From positions 1,426,001 to 1,490,000 of the forward strand of contig JAMXDE010000006.1 in assembly GCA_026770025.1 (NCBI GenBank): a stretch of DNA of 64,000 nucleotides, written 5' to 3'. The position numbers and the translations under genes were made by a program. This document shows, piece after piece, positions 20,494-31,604 of the stretch (within the stretch, counting starts at the first letter, position 1; every line of letters begins with the position of its first letter). The notes under the pieces were generated by a model. The model saw nothing but the letters and a program-made list of their open reading frames with translations, ran no database searches and was not told where the DNA came from. This DNA comes from Craspedostauros australis. Taxonomy: Eukaryota; Bacillariophyta; Bacillariophyceae; Mastogloiales; Achnanthaceae.

Positions 20494-22155
20494 CTACAAT
20501 CCCAACCAATTCCCCAAGAAGACCCTGGAATTCCACATGGCGTGCACCATGATGGTGGTGAAGAGATTGCCGCTCTTGGTGTAGAGGAGATTCCACGTCC
20601 ATCCCAGCACGAACAACGGCAGAGCGCTGGTGGGCGACAGATGATGCGCCGAAAAGATGACGGCATTCAACAGCACGGCCCACTTGAATTTCATTTGCAG
20701 CACCAAGGCGGGCAGCAGGAATCCGCGGTACAGCACCTCCTCCCACCACGGCGCCGATAAGCACGGCGCGATGTAGCCGATGACGGAGGCGGCAATGTCG
20801 TTGTACTCCGGGTTCGTGAGCTGGCTGACGACGGAATCGGAGGCCTGCTCCAAGATGGGCAGCGGAAGGATCCATTGGTTGACAATGTCGGCGATGTTGA
20901 AGAACCAGCTGGAGACGAAGTATCCGCCGATGGTCCACCACAGCCACTGCGTGTCATTGCCCTTCGGTTGGACGAGTCCGTCGGAGCGTTTCATCTTGTT
21001 GGTGTACCATTTGTCAAAGAAGGATTGTGGACGCGGCAGGATGCGCAGGATCAACGCTCCCACACCGACCCAGGACAAGTGTCCGAAGAGGATGCACAAA
21101 GCGCGGTGCATCGGCACGGTGATGGGGAAGTAGTTGCCAAGGACGTAGAACGTGTCTTCCCACCAGATGCTGAACCGTCCGGTCCAGAAGTAGGCGATGA
21201 ACAAACCCGCCATGGCCCAGAAGGATGTGAATTGCGAGTATTTGGATTCGTATATGCTCTTCCATGGTGCCTGTCGCACCTTGGGGCTGGACAGGAGGTT
21301 GGGCAGGACGGCTGGGTCGTGCGTGCCCTTGACGATCTTTTGCTGGCGACGGATGGCGATGTACATTGCCAAGGATCCCATGCCGACCAGTCTGCTCGTG
21401 TGTACCGCGTACCGTGTATCGTATTGCGTCGTTTGATGTGTCGAGATGCGGGAAATGAATCCAAGAAATGGGTGTCATGTGGAGAAAATGAGAAGAATTG
21501 TGAGTTCCCACACTGCCATTGCATTCGTTACCGCAGATGGTACACGGCACCAACATCATCATCATCATCATCAGCAGCAGCATAAACGACATCCCATCAC
21601 GCTCTCGTGCCAACGTATGTAGGAGCATAGTACGTACGAATCCAAGCCGATACTTTGAAAGTGCCCCCGCTGATTGGGTATCAGCTGAAACGGAAAGGCG
21701 ATGGAGGTCTGCGTCAGCACCATGAGATGAAAGACGTAGAGCAACCCCAGCACCGCGAACTGCACGGGCGTGCGCATCGTGACGGTCCATGTCGGCATCC
21801 AATCCAACGCCCAGGTGGGACGCTCAGCGTCGGGACCGGACAGGAAGTGGAGTATCCTCCGTTGCAACGCCGATGGTTGCTTATCCCTGCTGCTGCCATC
21901 ATGGTCGGCGGATGCCGATGCCTGATCCAGCAACGATGTCGCGGGGCGTGCAGGCGCACATCTGCGCAAGTTCTGTGATTGGAATGGGTTGATTGAACAA
22001 GCGGTGGCTTGATTTATCTGCGTTGGATGATGGATGGATGGTGTGCTCGCCCGTCGCGACAGTGATGTGGTTGAGAACGACGATGCGCAATGGTGCTGTC
22101 CAAGGTTGTGGATCACTCCAAGGCAAGCTGCTGCCACAATGGCCGATCGAATCAT
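20494..22155 (-). CDS. CPBP (CAAX/ABI-type) intramembrane protease (two exons)
   Basis: Exon 1 21638-22155 ends at GTACGT in phase 2. Exon 2 20494-21391 follows CGAGCAG, giving 471 aa. The three CPBP motifs are in order in the last third: WWEEVLYRGFLLPA (EExxxR), FSAHHLSPTSALP (the metal-ligand His) and HAMWNS. About eight hydrophobic segments span the protein. CPBP enzymes are glutamate/His intramembrane proteases. Plastid members occur in plants and algae. I chose the ATG at 22155 because it opens a hydrophobic signal (MIRSAIVAAACLGVIHNLG) followed by a Ser/Thr/Arg-rich transit-like stretch. The frame extends to another ATG at 22293, encoding an STRSIRSTRSIRSKRS repeat, which would bury that signal. 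Confidence 0.85.
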
Positions 22156-23134
22156 CGAGACACCCAAACGTGAGGATGCGCCTGATTCTGTGCTTGCGGA
22201 TCGCTTCGGCCGTCTCGATCGTTTGGATCTTATGGACCTTGTCGATCTTATGGACCTTGTAGACGCCCAGGCCTGTCGCTGAGCTGATCCCATTCTCCTT
22301 GCGCTTGCGCTTATGCTTGTTCTCGCGTCTCTAGTGGCTCTTGCGTTTCTTGGACAACAGTTGCCAAGATCCTGGAAGTTGGGACGGGATGGAGATGGAG
22401 GAGGAGGTGCGAAGTGGATGGCTCCTCCGTTCTCTCTCTCTCTCTCCTCCTGTGCCCACCGCCAAATAGCGGCTGCAGGTGATCTTCACACGACAACGCT
22501 TTGTCTGTTGGCGTGATGCCGAGGCTCAGATGGATTTGTGAAGATCGATTACTCGTGACTTGTCAGTGACTCGGACAACAACCCATGAAACGGGACTTAT
22601 ACGTGAATGAAAACTCAACTGACCACACGAATGACGTCGGCGAACACGGACGCTGTTTGACTGGAACGACCGCTTAGAAAGGCTTCTGGCGAACACGACA
22701 ACGCACACACAACCACCAAAAGACCAAAAATGACGACAACGCAAACTCATTCATCCTTCTTCTCCTTCCTCCTCTTCTCTCTTTTGCGTGTTGTGTTTGG
22801 TTGTGTGTGTCTTGAGATCCCCTCCCGACGCTAACTAACTCTCAGACAACTCTCTTTTGGTCGTTCCCGTGGTTGTGTTCACCTCATTCAGGAGTTGCTG
22901 TCTCTCCTCCCGTCAGCATCATCATCACCTTCTCCTCCTCACATCATCGATCAAATCGACGACTTCGCATCGTCTTGTTGGATCGTACAATTGTGATTGC
23001 CGTTGCAACTGAGTGGTAGTGCGGATACACTGAGCAGAAGTTCCTGGTCTCACAAAACCGAGCCATCCATCCAACCATTCAACCATCCATCCAACCATCC
23101 AACCACCCATCCCATTCATCGACCCCACGCTACA
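22156..23134. other. Divergent promoter region of the CPBP and SMT genes
   Basis: No gene is assigned. Just before the SMT start lies a CCATCCAACCATC-type repetitive 5' UTR (about 23050-23110). Confidence 0.5.
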
Positions 23135-24606
23135 ATGGCCAACTTCATCAACCAGCAGCAACTGGAGACCTTCCTCAAGGCGGTCGCCAATGACAAGCGC
23201 AGCGGCATTGCGGCAGCCAGCACCGTCGGCATCGTGACCTCCATCCAGCTCTTCACCGATTGGGATCCTCTCGGTCGTTGTTTCACCTTCTTCAAGCAAC
23301 TGCGTGCGCAGGTAAGCAACGACAACAAGAACAAGGGTGCAGTGCTGTATTGCGTTGCATTGCATTGGAGGAATGGAGACAACCGTTGTTGAATGCAGGA
23401 TGCTGCACACCGTATCTACAACATGTATAGACTCTGCATCAAAATCAACTCACGCACACTTCCCATTTGACCACATCAATTTGCCTCCAACTTCACCGCA
23501 CCTCCACTTTCTACGCGCTGCGCTAAACAAAACTGAACTGAACTGAACTGCATACACCACGCTCCTATGCACCATGCTTCACCGATCATTGACAGAACAA
23601 GCGCCTCTCTTGTGCCGGTGACGTCAACGAGGGCATCAGCGGATACGAGGACATCCACTCCAAGGATGCCGAGACCCGTTCCTCCAACTACAAGACCTTG
23701 GTCAACGCCTACTACGACCTCGCCACCGTCTTCTACGAGTGGGGCTGGGGCCCCTGCTTCCACTTCCACTACCGATTCTCCTTCGAGAAGTTCTGGGAAG
23801 CCACGCGCCGCCACGAGTACCAGCTCGCCGCCAAGATCGACGCCAAGCGCAACTCCCACCTCCTCGACGTCGGATGCGGCATCGGCGGACCCATGCGCAA
23901 CATCGCCCGCTTCCTCAGCTGCAGGATCACCGGACTCACGCTGAACCCATACCAGGTGGCGCGCGGCAACGAGATCACCTCGCAAGATCCCACCGTCGTC
24001 GGCAAGTGCACGTCCGTGCAGGGTGACTTCATGGAGCTGCCATTCGACAAGAACAGCTTCGATGGTGCCTACGCCATCGAGGCCACATGCCACGCCCCCA
24101 ACCGCACCGACTGCTACAAGCAAGTCTACGACGCACTCAAGCCAGGCGCCCGTTTCGTCCTCTACGAATGGTGCATGACCGACAAGTACGACGCCAACAA
24201 CGAGGATCACCAGCGCATGAAGAAGGATATTGAGATCGGAAACGGACTGCCGGACATCGCCACCACCAAGGACTGCTACGACGCCATGAAGGCCGCCGGA
24301 TTCGAAATGATCGAGGCCTACGACTACGCCGAGGGTTACGAACGCCAAGGACTCGCCAAGCCATGGATGACACCGCTCCTTCCAAGCTGGAACCCATTCT
24401 CGCAGCGCTTCCAGTTCAACTGGTTGGGCAGCCGCGTCACCAACGTTGCCATCTTCCTCATGGAGCTTCTCTTCATCGCACCCAAGGGCACCGTCAAGAC
24501 CCAGAAAGCGCTGCAGGCCGGAGCCTTCGCCCTGCGCGATGCTGGTTGCGAGCACATCTTCACCACCGCCTACCTCATGGTCGGACGCAAGCCGCTCAAG
24601 GCCTAA
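23135..24606 (+). CDS. SMT1: Sterol C24-methyltransferase (two exons)
   Basis: Exons 23135-23311 (ends GCGCAG|GTAAGC) and 23596-24606 (after TTGACAG) join in phase 0 into 395 aa. It uses S-adenosylmethionine to methylate the sterol side chain at C24 on ER membranes. Visible signatures are YYDLATVFYEWGWG followed by PCFHFHYRF (the sterol-binding region), the SAM motif LLDVGCGIGGPMRN, then AIEATCHAPNR and the later YEWCMTDKYD. An N-terminal hydrophobic stretch (IAAASTVGIVTSIQLF) and a C-terminal one (VAIFLMELLFIAP) suggest membrane association, as in other SMTs. Coding is strongly biased to C-ending codons, which suggests high expression. The intron contains CTGAA repeats. Confidence 0.96.
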
Positions 24607-25244
24607 AATCTTCGTTCAATGTCGAATAATACGTATGCATGTAGGTCGTATGGTAGCAATAAAAGCCAAACAATAAAATGAATGGCCGACACCACAAAGT
24701 CGAAGTCAAACGACAATGAAAACGTCACTCGCAGCAACAAGAAGGAACAGTGCAGCCGTCATAACATACAGATTCCAGAGAGAGAGCAATGGAGGACGAA
24801 TTGGCGACGACTGCGATCATGAACACGATGCGAGCACGCTGCGGTAAATCTGATCGTTGGTTGCTCGGAGTCTGCAGAGGTCTAATTTTTCATCCACAAC
24901 AAGAAAAAACTGTATTTATACGTGATTAAAAGGAATCACAGAAGTCGTGTTCGCACATGTTCCGTTGTGCTCGTGTCATTGCTTTCGTGTTGTCATCACT
25001 GTTGTTTCCGTTTGCGCGTTCCTTGTGCGGGACTGGTCTGTGAAAATGAGTTTCTGCCGTTTGCATCCAACAAAAACAGGCTTCTCTGGCGGTTTGACAG
25101 ATCACCACAAACGAGAACGGTTCACAAAGAAGCAGACACCGGTCAGGGGTCATACTCCCGAGTGTCTACTTGTATTACGACTATACGTCTTGGTTTGGTG
25201 GAGTGTGAAGACCATCAACAACATTAGCAGCAACAGAAGTCACC
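24607..25244. other. Intergenic gap
   Basis: 3' flank of SMT and promoter of the K+ channel gene. It has an AATAAA-like sequence soon after the SMT stop. No gene seen. Confidence 0.5.
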
Positions 25245-27352
25245 ATGACGCAAGAGCCCGGGCCAACGGCGAGCGGCGGCGACGGGAAGGACATTGAGAC
25301 AGGTCCCGTTGGTGTCAGCTCGGCGGCTTCTCCGACATCCGTGGCCAACGGTGCGGCAAGGATGCCGTCCTCGCTGTCATCCCTTCACCATGACAGCAGC
25401 AGCATCATCAACAGCAACGTGAATGGCAACACCTCCGGAAGGTCCAGCCAGAACAGCGTCCGCATCGCCCCGTCCTCCGACTTCATCACGCACGAGGTCT
25501 CCAACCACGCCGATGCTGATGATATCACGCCCAACAACAACATGAATGCCGATCATGCGACCTCCGAACTGCAAAATCGCATACGACAGCGACGTGCCCA
25601 GCAACGCAAGCAGCAGCGCCAGAGTGGAAGGGTCAAGACATCCTCCATGAAGTCGCTATCCGCTGCTTGGCCCCGATTGGTCGCACGCGGCTTGCCGTAC
25701 GGCCAAAGTCCCAACGAATTCACCGTCAAGAACAACAATCGAAATCGAGGCGTCTATCAGCTCTACCTGCTCAATTGGTTCCACGTTCTGCTGCGGTGGC
25801 AGATCTACTTCAGTCTCCCGCTGCTCCTCGCGTCATGGACGACCTGCATCCTCATTTTCGCGGGAGTTTACATCGCCGTCGATGAACGCAACAAGGACAT
25901 TGATTGCGGATTGGGCGATCCCGGTGTACCCATCACGTGGGGCGCGGCATTCGCATTTTCGTTGGAGACCTGCACGACGGTCGGATGTAAGTTGGTATCG
26001 AGCGTGGTGGTGTTGCTGAGAGTATGGCGTTGGTATTGTCGCTTGGGGCGTGAACTGGCGGACAGATGGCAGAGTCACACCAGAAGATTCATGCGCTACC
26101 CGCACAGAATGATCTGCATCGAATCTCACACAGTCATCATGAACAAAACGATGTTCTCTTGTACCTGATGTGCTTGCACATGCTCTATTTGCACTGTGCG
26201 ACCAATCGATCAAACTGGGACCGGCGCTCGTTCACAATCGTGTCCAATGCAACGAATCCAATGCATGCATACATGCACGATTGTGCGCGACTATGATGGC
26301 ACCATGTACATGCGACAGATGGTCTGCCTGGATCGACCAACGCTTTCTTCGAGGCCAACTGTCCGTCCGTTCAACTTGCGATCTACGCACAAATGACATG
26401 GAGCATGATGTTCAACGCGTTCATTTTCGCCTTCTTCTTCGTCGCGCTGTCCAAGAGTGAATCTCGGAGCAGCCAGGTCGTGTTCAGCGACAGGATGGTC
26501 ATTCATACGGAGAGCCAGGATAATCGCATCTACGCGAAGGTCAGAGTGTTTGATTTGGATTCCTCGCACGGTGTCGTCGAGGCGCACATCCGCATCTACG
26601 CTTTCACGAAGGACTTCAAGTTGGAACCGCTGCGAGTCAATTACCCAGACGATGACATGGGCGCGACGCTAGTGCCCAGCTTGCCAATCAGAGTCATCCA
26701 TCAAATCGATCATCACAGCGTGCTATCTCCGCGACGCCGCATGCCGTTCGTTGCGGACGCTAGAGGATTGCTGTGCCGATCCGCCGATTCGGAGGCCTGC
26801 AACCGCGAGGAGATCATTTGCCCCATCTGCGGAGAATCGTACGGCACCTACGATCGGCTCCGAGCGCACGTGGCCTACACGGCAAAGACGGAAGAGGATT
26901 ATGATGTCAACTTCCCTCGCCACCTGTCCCACAGACACTTGCGCATTCCAGAAATTCGACAGCTCACGCTGAACGAGGTCAAGCAACACATCGAATCCAA
27001 CATCTCCGAAGTCGTCGTCGTTGTGGAGGGTATCGACCCGCAGGCATCCGGAACGTTCCAGGCCCTACAATCCTACAAGTACGATGACATCGTCTGGGAA
27101 GGCAAATTCAGAAAGTGCCTCTCGGTGGACAACGACAAATTCACCGTGAACATGGAGAAGCTCCACATGATCGACGTTCCCGACCATCACAAGCATCTGA
27201 ATGAAGTCGTTGTGGAGGAGGAGAGCAATTATTTGGGCACGAAGGAGGGAGATAGCTTCCCCATTGGCATGATCACGACGGAATCGCCTGGTGCGGCAGC
27301 TGCCATGGCAGCAATGGCGTCCGAACGTGACGGCTCCAGCAAACGGAAGTGA
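25245..27352 (+). CDS. Inward-rectifier K+ channel (Kir) with zinc-finger-like insert (two exons)
   Basis: Exon 1 25245-25986 stops inside the filter codon (GGAT|GTAAGT). Exon 2 26319-27352 restores it. Total 591 aa. Residues 1-150 are disordered and hydrophilic. M1 lies near 180-205 (YFSLPLLLASWTTCILIFA), the pore helix and filter read FSLETCTTVGYG (TVGYG at 245-249), and M2 is SMMFNAFIFAFFFVALSK. The cytoplasmic Kir fold follows: VVFSDRMVI, GVVEAHIRIYAF, IRVIHQIDHHSVL and ISEVVVVVEGIDPQ, then SYKYDDIVWEGKF. Between about 384 and 474, where Kir channels normally have a short link, there is a segment of roughly 90 residues with C415-x2-C418-x12-H431 and later His residues. Kir channels are tetramers that pass K+ inward. 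Function of the insert is unknown. Confidence 0.92.
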
Positions 27353-27787
27353 CGTGGAACATGAATGTACTGATTCTTTCTGTGGTAGAATAGTGCTATT
27401 ATATGAGTACGCTCATGCTGTATCCACCAGAAAGTGAAATGAAATGAAGTGATGATGTCGCGGGTGCTGAAGGTGCTGAGTACAGCATTGTTCTGACAAG
27501 AACGTACTGCTAAGATCATGTAGAGTACAAATCAAGTAAGCCGTGGCCAATTCGGAAGATGCCAGCCATTAAGGTACATCGATGTGGACAGTAGAATAGT
27601 GTAGGTAATAAAGCGCTTGCACCATGATCAAATTGGATTGTATTGTTGCTTGCCGTGCATTAGTTATATTTTAGCTGTTGTTGCTGCTGTTGTCGCTGTT
27701 GCATGGGTGAATGCGTTTTGATGCCGGGATACGTGCTTCCGGGTGAGACTCCAAAAGCAAGATCACATTCATAGCTGGTCTCTGTCT
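27353..27787. other. Convergent 3' gap
   Basis: Between the K+ channel and the carrier gene. It has an AATAAAG near 27607. No gene seen. Confidence 0.5.
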
Positions 27788-29455
27788 CTATTGCTTCGTC
27801 CTTGATCTTCCACCATCATGATCACCACCTCCATTAGCTTGTTGCTGCTGCTGCTTCGCTTTCATCTGATCATCGCTGACACCCAACACATCCTTGACCA
27901 ATTCAAAGGTCCCAAAGCCGATGGCCGAAAAGGCGCCGCTGAAGACCATGCGCGATCCCGCTCCCGTCCACAAGCCGCGCACGCCCACTTCATCGACGAC
28001 ATGCAGCAAGCAGCTGGAGACACCGGCCGGACACGTTCCTGTCGCCAATCGCGTCTTGATCATGTCGATCGGTGTCATGGCGCCGGACGCCAACGTCCCG
28101 GCCACCGCTCCAGCCGCGAACAATCCCAAACGACGTCGCGTCGATGTGGCGCCATCGTCCGATTCATACCGCTTGCCCCATTGTCGTTTCAGTTCTTCGT
28201 ACAGCACGAATCTTAGCATGGCGGAAGGGATATTGCGCAAGAGGGTTGCCTTGTATCCGCTGTACAAGCCACGGATGCCCTTTTCTTGGACCACACTCGT
28301 GATGGTGGCCATCATATTCTTTTCGGCGTTGGCTTGCAATTGCTGTTTGATGAATTCCTTTGGAACAAATACGGCAGATGAGATCATGTTACCGCAGGCT
28401 GCCGCCGTGCCGTGGATCCCAAGTCGCTGGACAATGGGCGCATTGTCATAGTCTGGCACGGCTCGTTGCAATGCCGTCTTGACGCTTTCGTAGGCGCCAA
28501 AATACAGGGCGGATGAAGGGATTGCGCCCACCGCGGCAGGGATAATGCCCTTGTAGGCCTTGGAAATGTGCCAACGATTGCCGGATTTGATGAGGGAGAG
28601 GAATGCGTGACGAACGGAGGAATACATGGATGGGTTGGATTGACGCAGGCTGCAGAATTCCGAATGACGAGGAGCATCCACGTTATCACGGTTGACGGTG
28701 GCATTGACAATGGAGTGAGAATGAGAGTGGGAACAAGGTGAGATAAATGGATGGGTGAGCACAAACAGAGTATAGTTGAGCACGCGCTTTGCACTCGACA
28801 GAGTCCTGCATCATCCTATTCTCTAGTATTCCTATCAAAGCCGCATCTGCATCGGTGCATGAAGAGTCCATGGCCTGTTTGGCAGACGCCAACGAATGAC
28901 TCACGTCTTGGCACTATCGATGGGATACAACGCAGAGGTTCCGGTGGCCCCCGCAAGACCACCGGCCAACGCCACTCTGGCGTAGTAGGAAAATGGTTGC
29001 GCGATCGGAACGACGACCCTTGTGGATGCCAAGGGTATTCTCCGGCTGCTGGTGCTGGCTCTTCTGTTTGTCTGCTTGGAGAACAGGGCCGTTGCTGCGA
29101 TGGGAACGCGTCGCGCACAGGTTGCACGAGTTGGTGTGTTGCTGTCATTGGACAGACACGGTGATCTGCTTCTCCACTGCTGTTCCTGCGGATTTCTCCA
29201 TTGTGAATTGGATGACACCTGCATCGGGACATCGATGGATGGGTGCAAAGCGCCGCTGAACGGTGAACGCCATTGTTGTTGATGACTGTTGTCGAAAGTC
29301 ACACCAGCGCCGCCGCCGAACGAAGTTGCCGCAACTTGGAGGCTGCTGTTGCGCGCAAATACGGATGCCGTCAGTAGAATGCAGACAACCCGAGCCAATC
29401 TGCCATTTGGGCGCGAATTCGCCATCGGTATCGTCTCCGGCGCCGTGGATGTCAT
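27788..29455 (-). CDS. Mitochondrial-carrier-family protein, S-adenosylmethionine carrier-like (two exons)
   Basis: Exon 1 28905-29455 ends at GTGAGT in phase 2. Exon 2 27788-28649 follows TTCTGCAG, giving 470 aa. Three carrier repeats carry the PxD/E-xx-K signatures: ALYPIDSAKT, AVFVPKEFIKQQLQ and AMTPIDMIKTRLATG. IIPAAVGAIPSSALYFGAYE and KGIRGLYSGYKATLLRNIPS match the SAM-carrier subgroup best (SLC25A26, plant SAMC). That substrate is an inference. A non-carrier N-terminus of some 180 residues precedes repeat 1. Within it MANSRPNGRLARVVCILLTA (second ATG, 29425) looks like a signal peptide, so plastid rather than mitochondrial location is possible. The frame upstream of 29455 lacks an ATG. 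Confidence 0.82.
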
Positions 29456-30538
29456 TTGGGTTGGTTCTTCGCTGCTGTCTGTCTTCGTCTTTGCGTTCCC
29501 GTTCCTGTTCGGTTGTTTCGCGCAGGTTGGATGACTGTGCCTCGCTCCGATGTCTCCGATGGGAATAAAGGTCGGAGGGGATGAATCTTGCGTCTGCTCC
29601 CCTTGCTTCAAATGTCGCGTCCGACAATCACCTTACAACACAGATGGACCGATGACCATCAACACCTTCCTCTCTTCGTGTTGATCTTCGATCATCCAAT
29701 TCCTCCTTGTCTTCCTCCTCTCTCTCTCGTGTCTTCATTTGGCCTGTCGCATTGCCCTCGTTGCGCCTCGGCTCTACTTTCCGCTCTTGCCCCTCGTGTC
29801 GGTGCCATTTCTCACGACACCATTCTTCGCCTGCTGGCCCATCAGCAGTGATCGATTTGATTGGTGCGAGACAGGCGATCGACTTCAAACAAAAGAGCCA
29901 CGCGCTTCGATGATGTTCTGTAGTTGGGTGGATTCCTCCGGAACTTCGCCGATGAAATGTCACCCATGTCGGATCGGTGGGATCGAATCCGTCATCTGCC
30001 TCTATATTCGCAAGTTAGAGTGGAGTATCGTTGTACGACTCTGGCAGACGGCATTCCACATGATGGCTGTCTCTTGACAGAGAGGAATGATGAGGTTGTT
30101 GTCCAACTTCACCGTATAGTATGTACGGTGCGAGCTACAACAGGCTGGATCGGCTGAAGCAGTGTGCACAATGTCAGACATGAGCGGCAGCACAGTAGAG
30201 TAGCAATCCTATCCGACTCCACACCCAAGATCAAGACCCAAGACCAACATCGCATCATCATCGACCAAGACCAAAATCTCAGCCGCGTCTTCCGTTCTTT
30301 CATGTGGATGCGGATGCGCACGTGCGTGTGAAGCGGTCAAGGGTGGATTATCCCAACTGCATCAACAAATGTGCGTCTTTTCTTCTCGCACAGCCAAGCG
30401 CAGATAGAGAGACGATCAATTGATTCATTCTCTTGGGAGCTTCCACCCGCGAATCTCCGTCGTTGATTCCCAGACATTGCTCATCGAAGTGTCTTGATGT
30501 TGGCGACCCGCGTGGGCGTTTGTGCGCGGATTCATAAA

Positions 30539-30861
30539 TTCCAACTAGATTCTGTCAGGAACTTTCCCAACCGGCATAAAGGTCCACACACAAGACGTCC
30601 AGCGCGATCGTGATTGGCACAAATGTGCGTATCGGAGACTCACTCGTGACGAGCGCAAGATCCACATCAAGGAGGAGATGCCTTCCAATTTATTGGATCC
30701 ACATCTGGAACAAGACCGAATCAAACAGGATGAGATCGTTCCTTGTCAAACTGGCACGTCGCTGTTTCTCACCGTTCCGTCACTTTGTGATCAAGCAGTT
30801 TTTGATAGCGACGCAAAAATGGCCCCATGTCCGGGCCATACAAAGTGAGACGCCGTGCGTG
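30539..30861 (+). pseudogene. Coding-like open fragment without start
   Basis: After an in-frame TAG the frame stays open for about 100 codons with protein-like composition, for example QDVQRDRDWHKCAYRRL and EEMPSNLLDPHLEQDRIKQD. There is no upstream ATG. The stop sits at a GTGAGA, which could instead be a donor (ACAAA|GTGAGA). It could be an internal exon of an unresolved gene or a relic. No family recognised. Confidence 0.25.
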
Positions 30862-30910
30862 AGTCATTCCCAGTTAGAGCATGCCATGGTCAATCCGTCC
30901 GGATGCTGTT

Positions 30911-31270
30911 TTAGATGAAGCAACTTAGTCTCCATCGTCTACGGCATAACTCCAGCATCGCGCTATGATTGGAGTATTCCTTAGAATGGCCCAACTCTCG
31001 GAGAGGGATGTTGATCTTGTTGGTTAGCCGGTGGGAGGTTCGTTTGGGTGGTCCGAAGCAGATTTGATCCTCATTGGCATTATTGCGCGGCATCGCGAAG
31101 CCTGCGTGGAAGTCGATGCATTGAGCATCGTGGTAGAAGAAGGCATCGCAAGGGTCGGCAGGTAGAGGAGAAAGATGGATACAATTGGCAGCCGGGTGGA
31201 TGGCCTCTGCCAGAATTGTGGATCCAGAGATCTCACAATTTCCAAACTCGACCAATCTGGAAGCAAGCAA
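30911..31270 (-). pseudogene. Coding-like open fragment without ATG start
   Basis: A minus-strand frame opening near an acceptor-like TTGCTTCCAG and running to a stop at 30911. It has segments such as DPCDAFFYHDAQCIDFHAGF and KRTSHRLTNKINIPLRELG, and codon choice resembles the neighbouring genes. There is no ATG and no clear upstream exon. It lies tail to tail with the plus-strand fragment just before it. Confidence 0.25.
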
Positions 31271-31604
31271 AGCAACACGCAACTACGAGTCCATACTCCA
31301 CCCTGAAACCACCATACATTCAGTAAGTTCCACAATCACCATCACGCCAACGCTATGACATGGCATGATCTCATGGTGGATACATCCTTTCCGCTGCTGC
31401 AACCCAACATGATTTGGTCATGCCATCACAGTACTCTACGAGCATTGCGAACTTCTAATACTCAACCATTCCCTACTCTGCTCTGTTCTGCTCTACTCTG
31501 CTCTACAACGATTGGAATACGAACATCTGTGCACCTGGCCATCACACCAACTACCCTCCTCTCCCCTACCCTACACCACCAGCACGAGCACTCGCAGCAA
31601 CACC

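Larger units (their letters stand above)
29456..31604. other. Gene-poor gap with coding-like fragments
   Basis: About 2.1 kb without a complete gene. Two open stretches look coding and are listed separately (30539-30861 plus, 30911-31270 minus). Just before the AA10 gene lies a CTCTGCTCTGTTCTGCTCTA-type minisatellite (about 31474-31508), probably in its 5' UTR. Confidence 0.45.

Noticed and set aside
22156..22293. Upstream extension of the CPBP protease to an ATG at 22293
   Set aside because: It adds an STRSIR repeat before the signal peptide, which would then no longer be N-terminal; kept only as an alternative.
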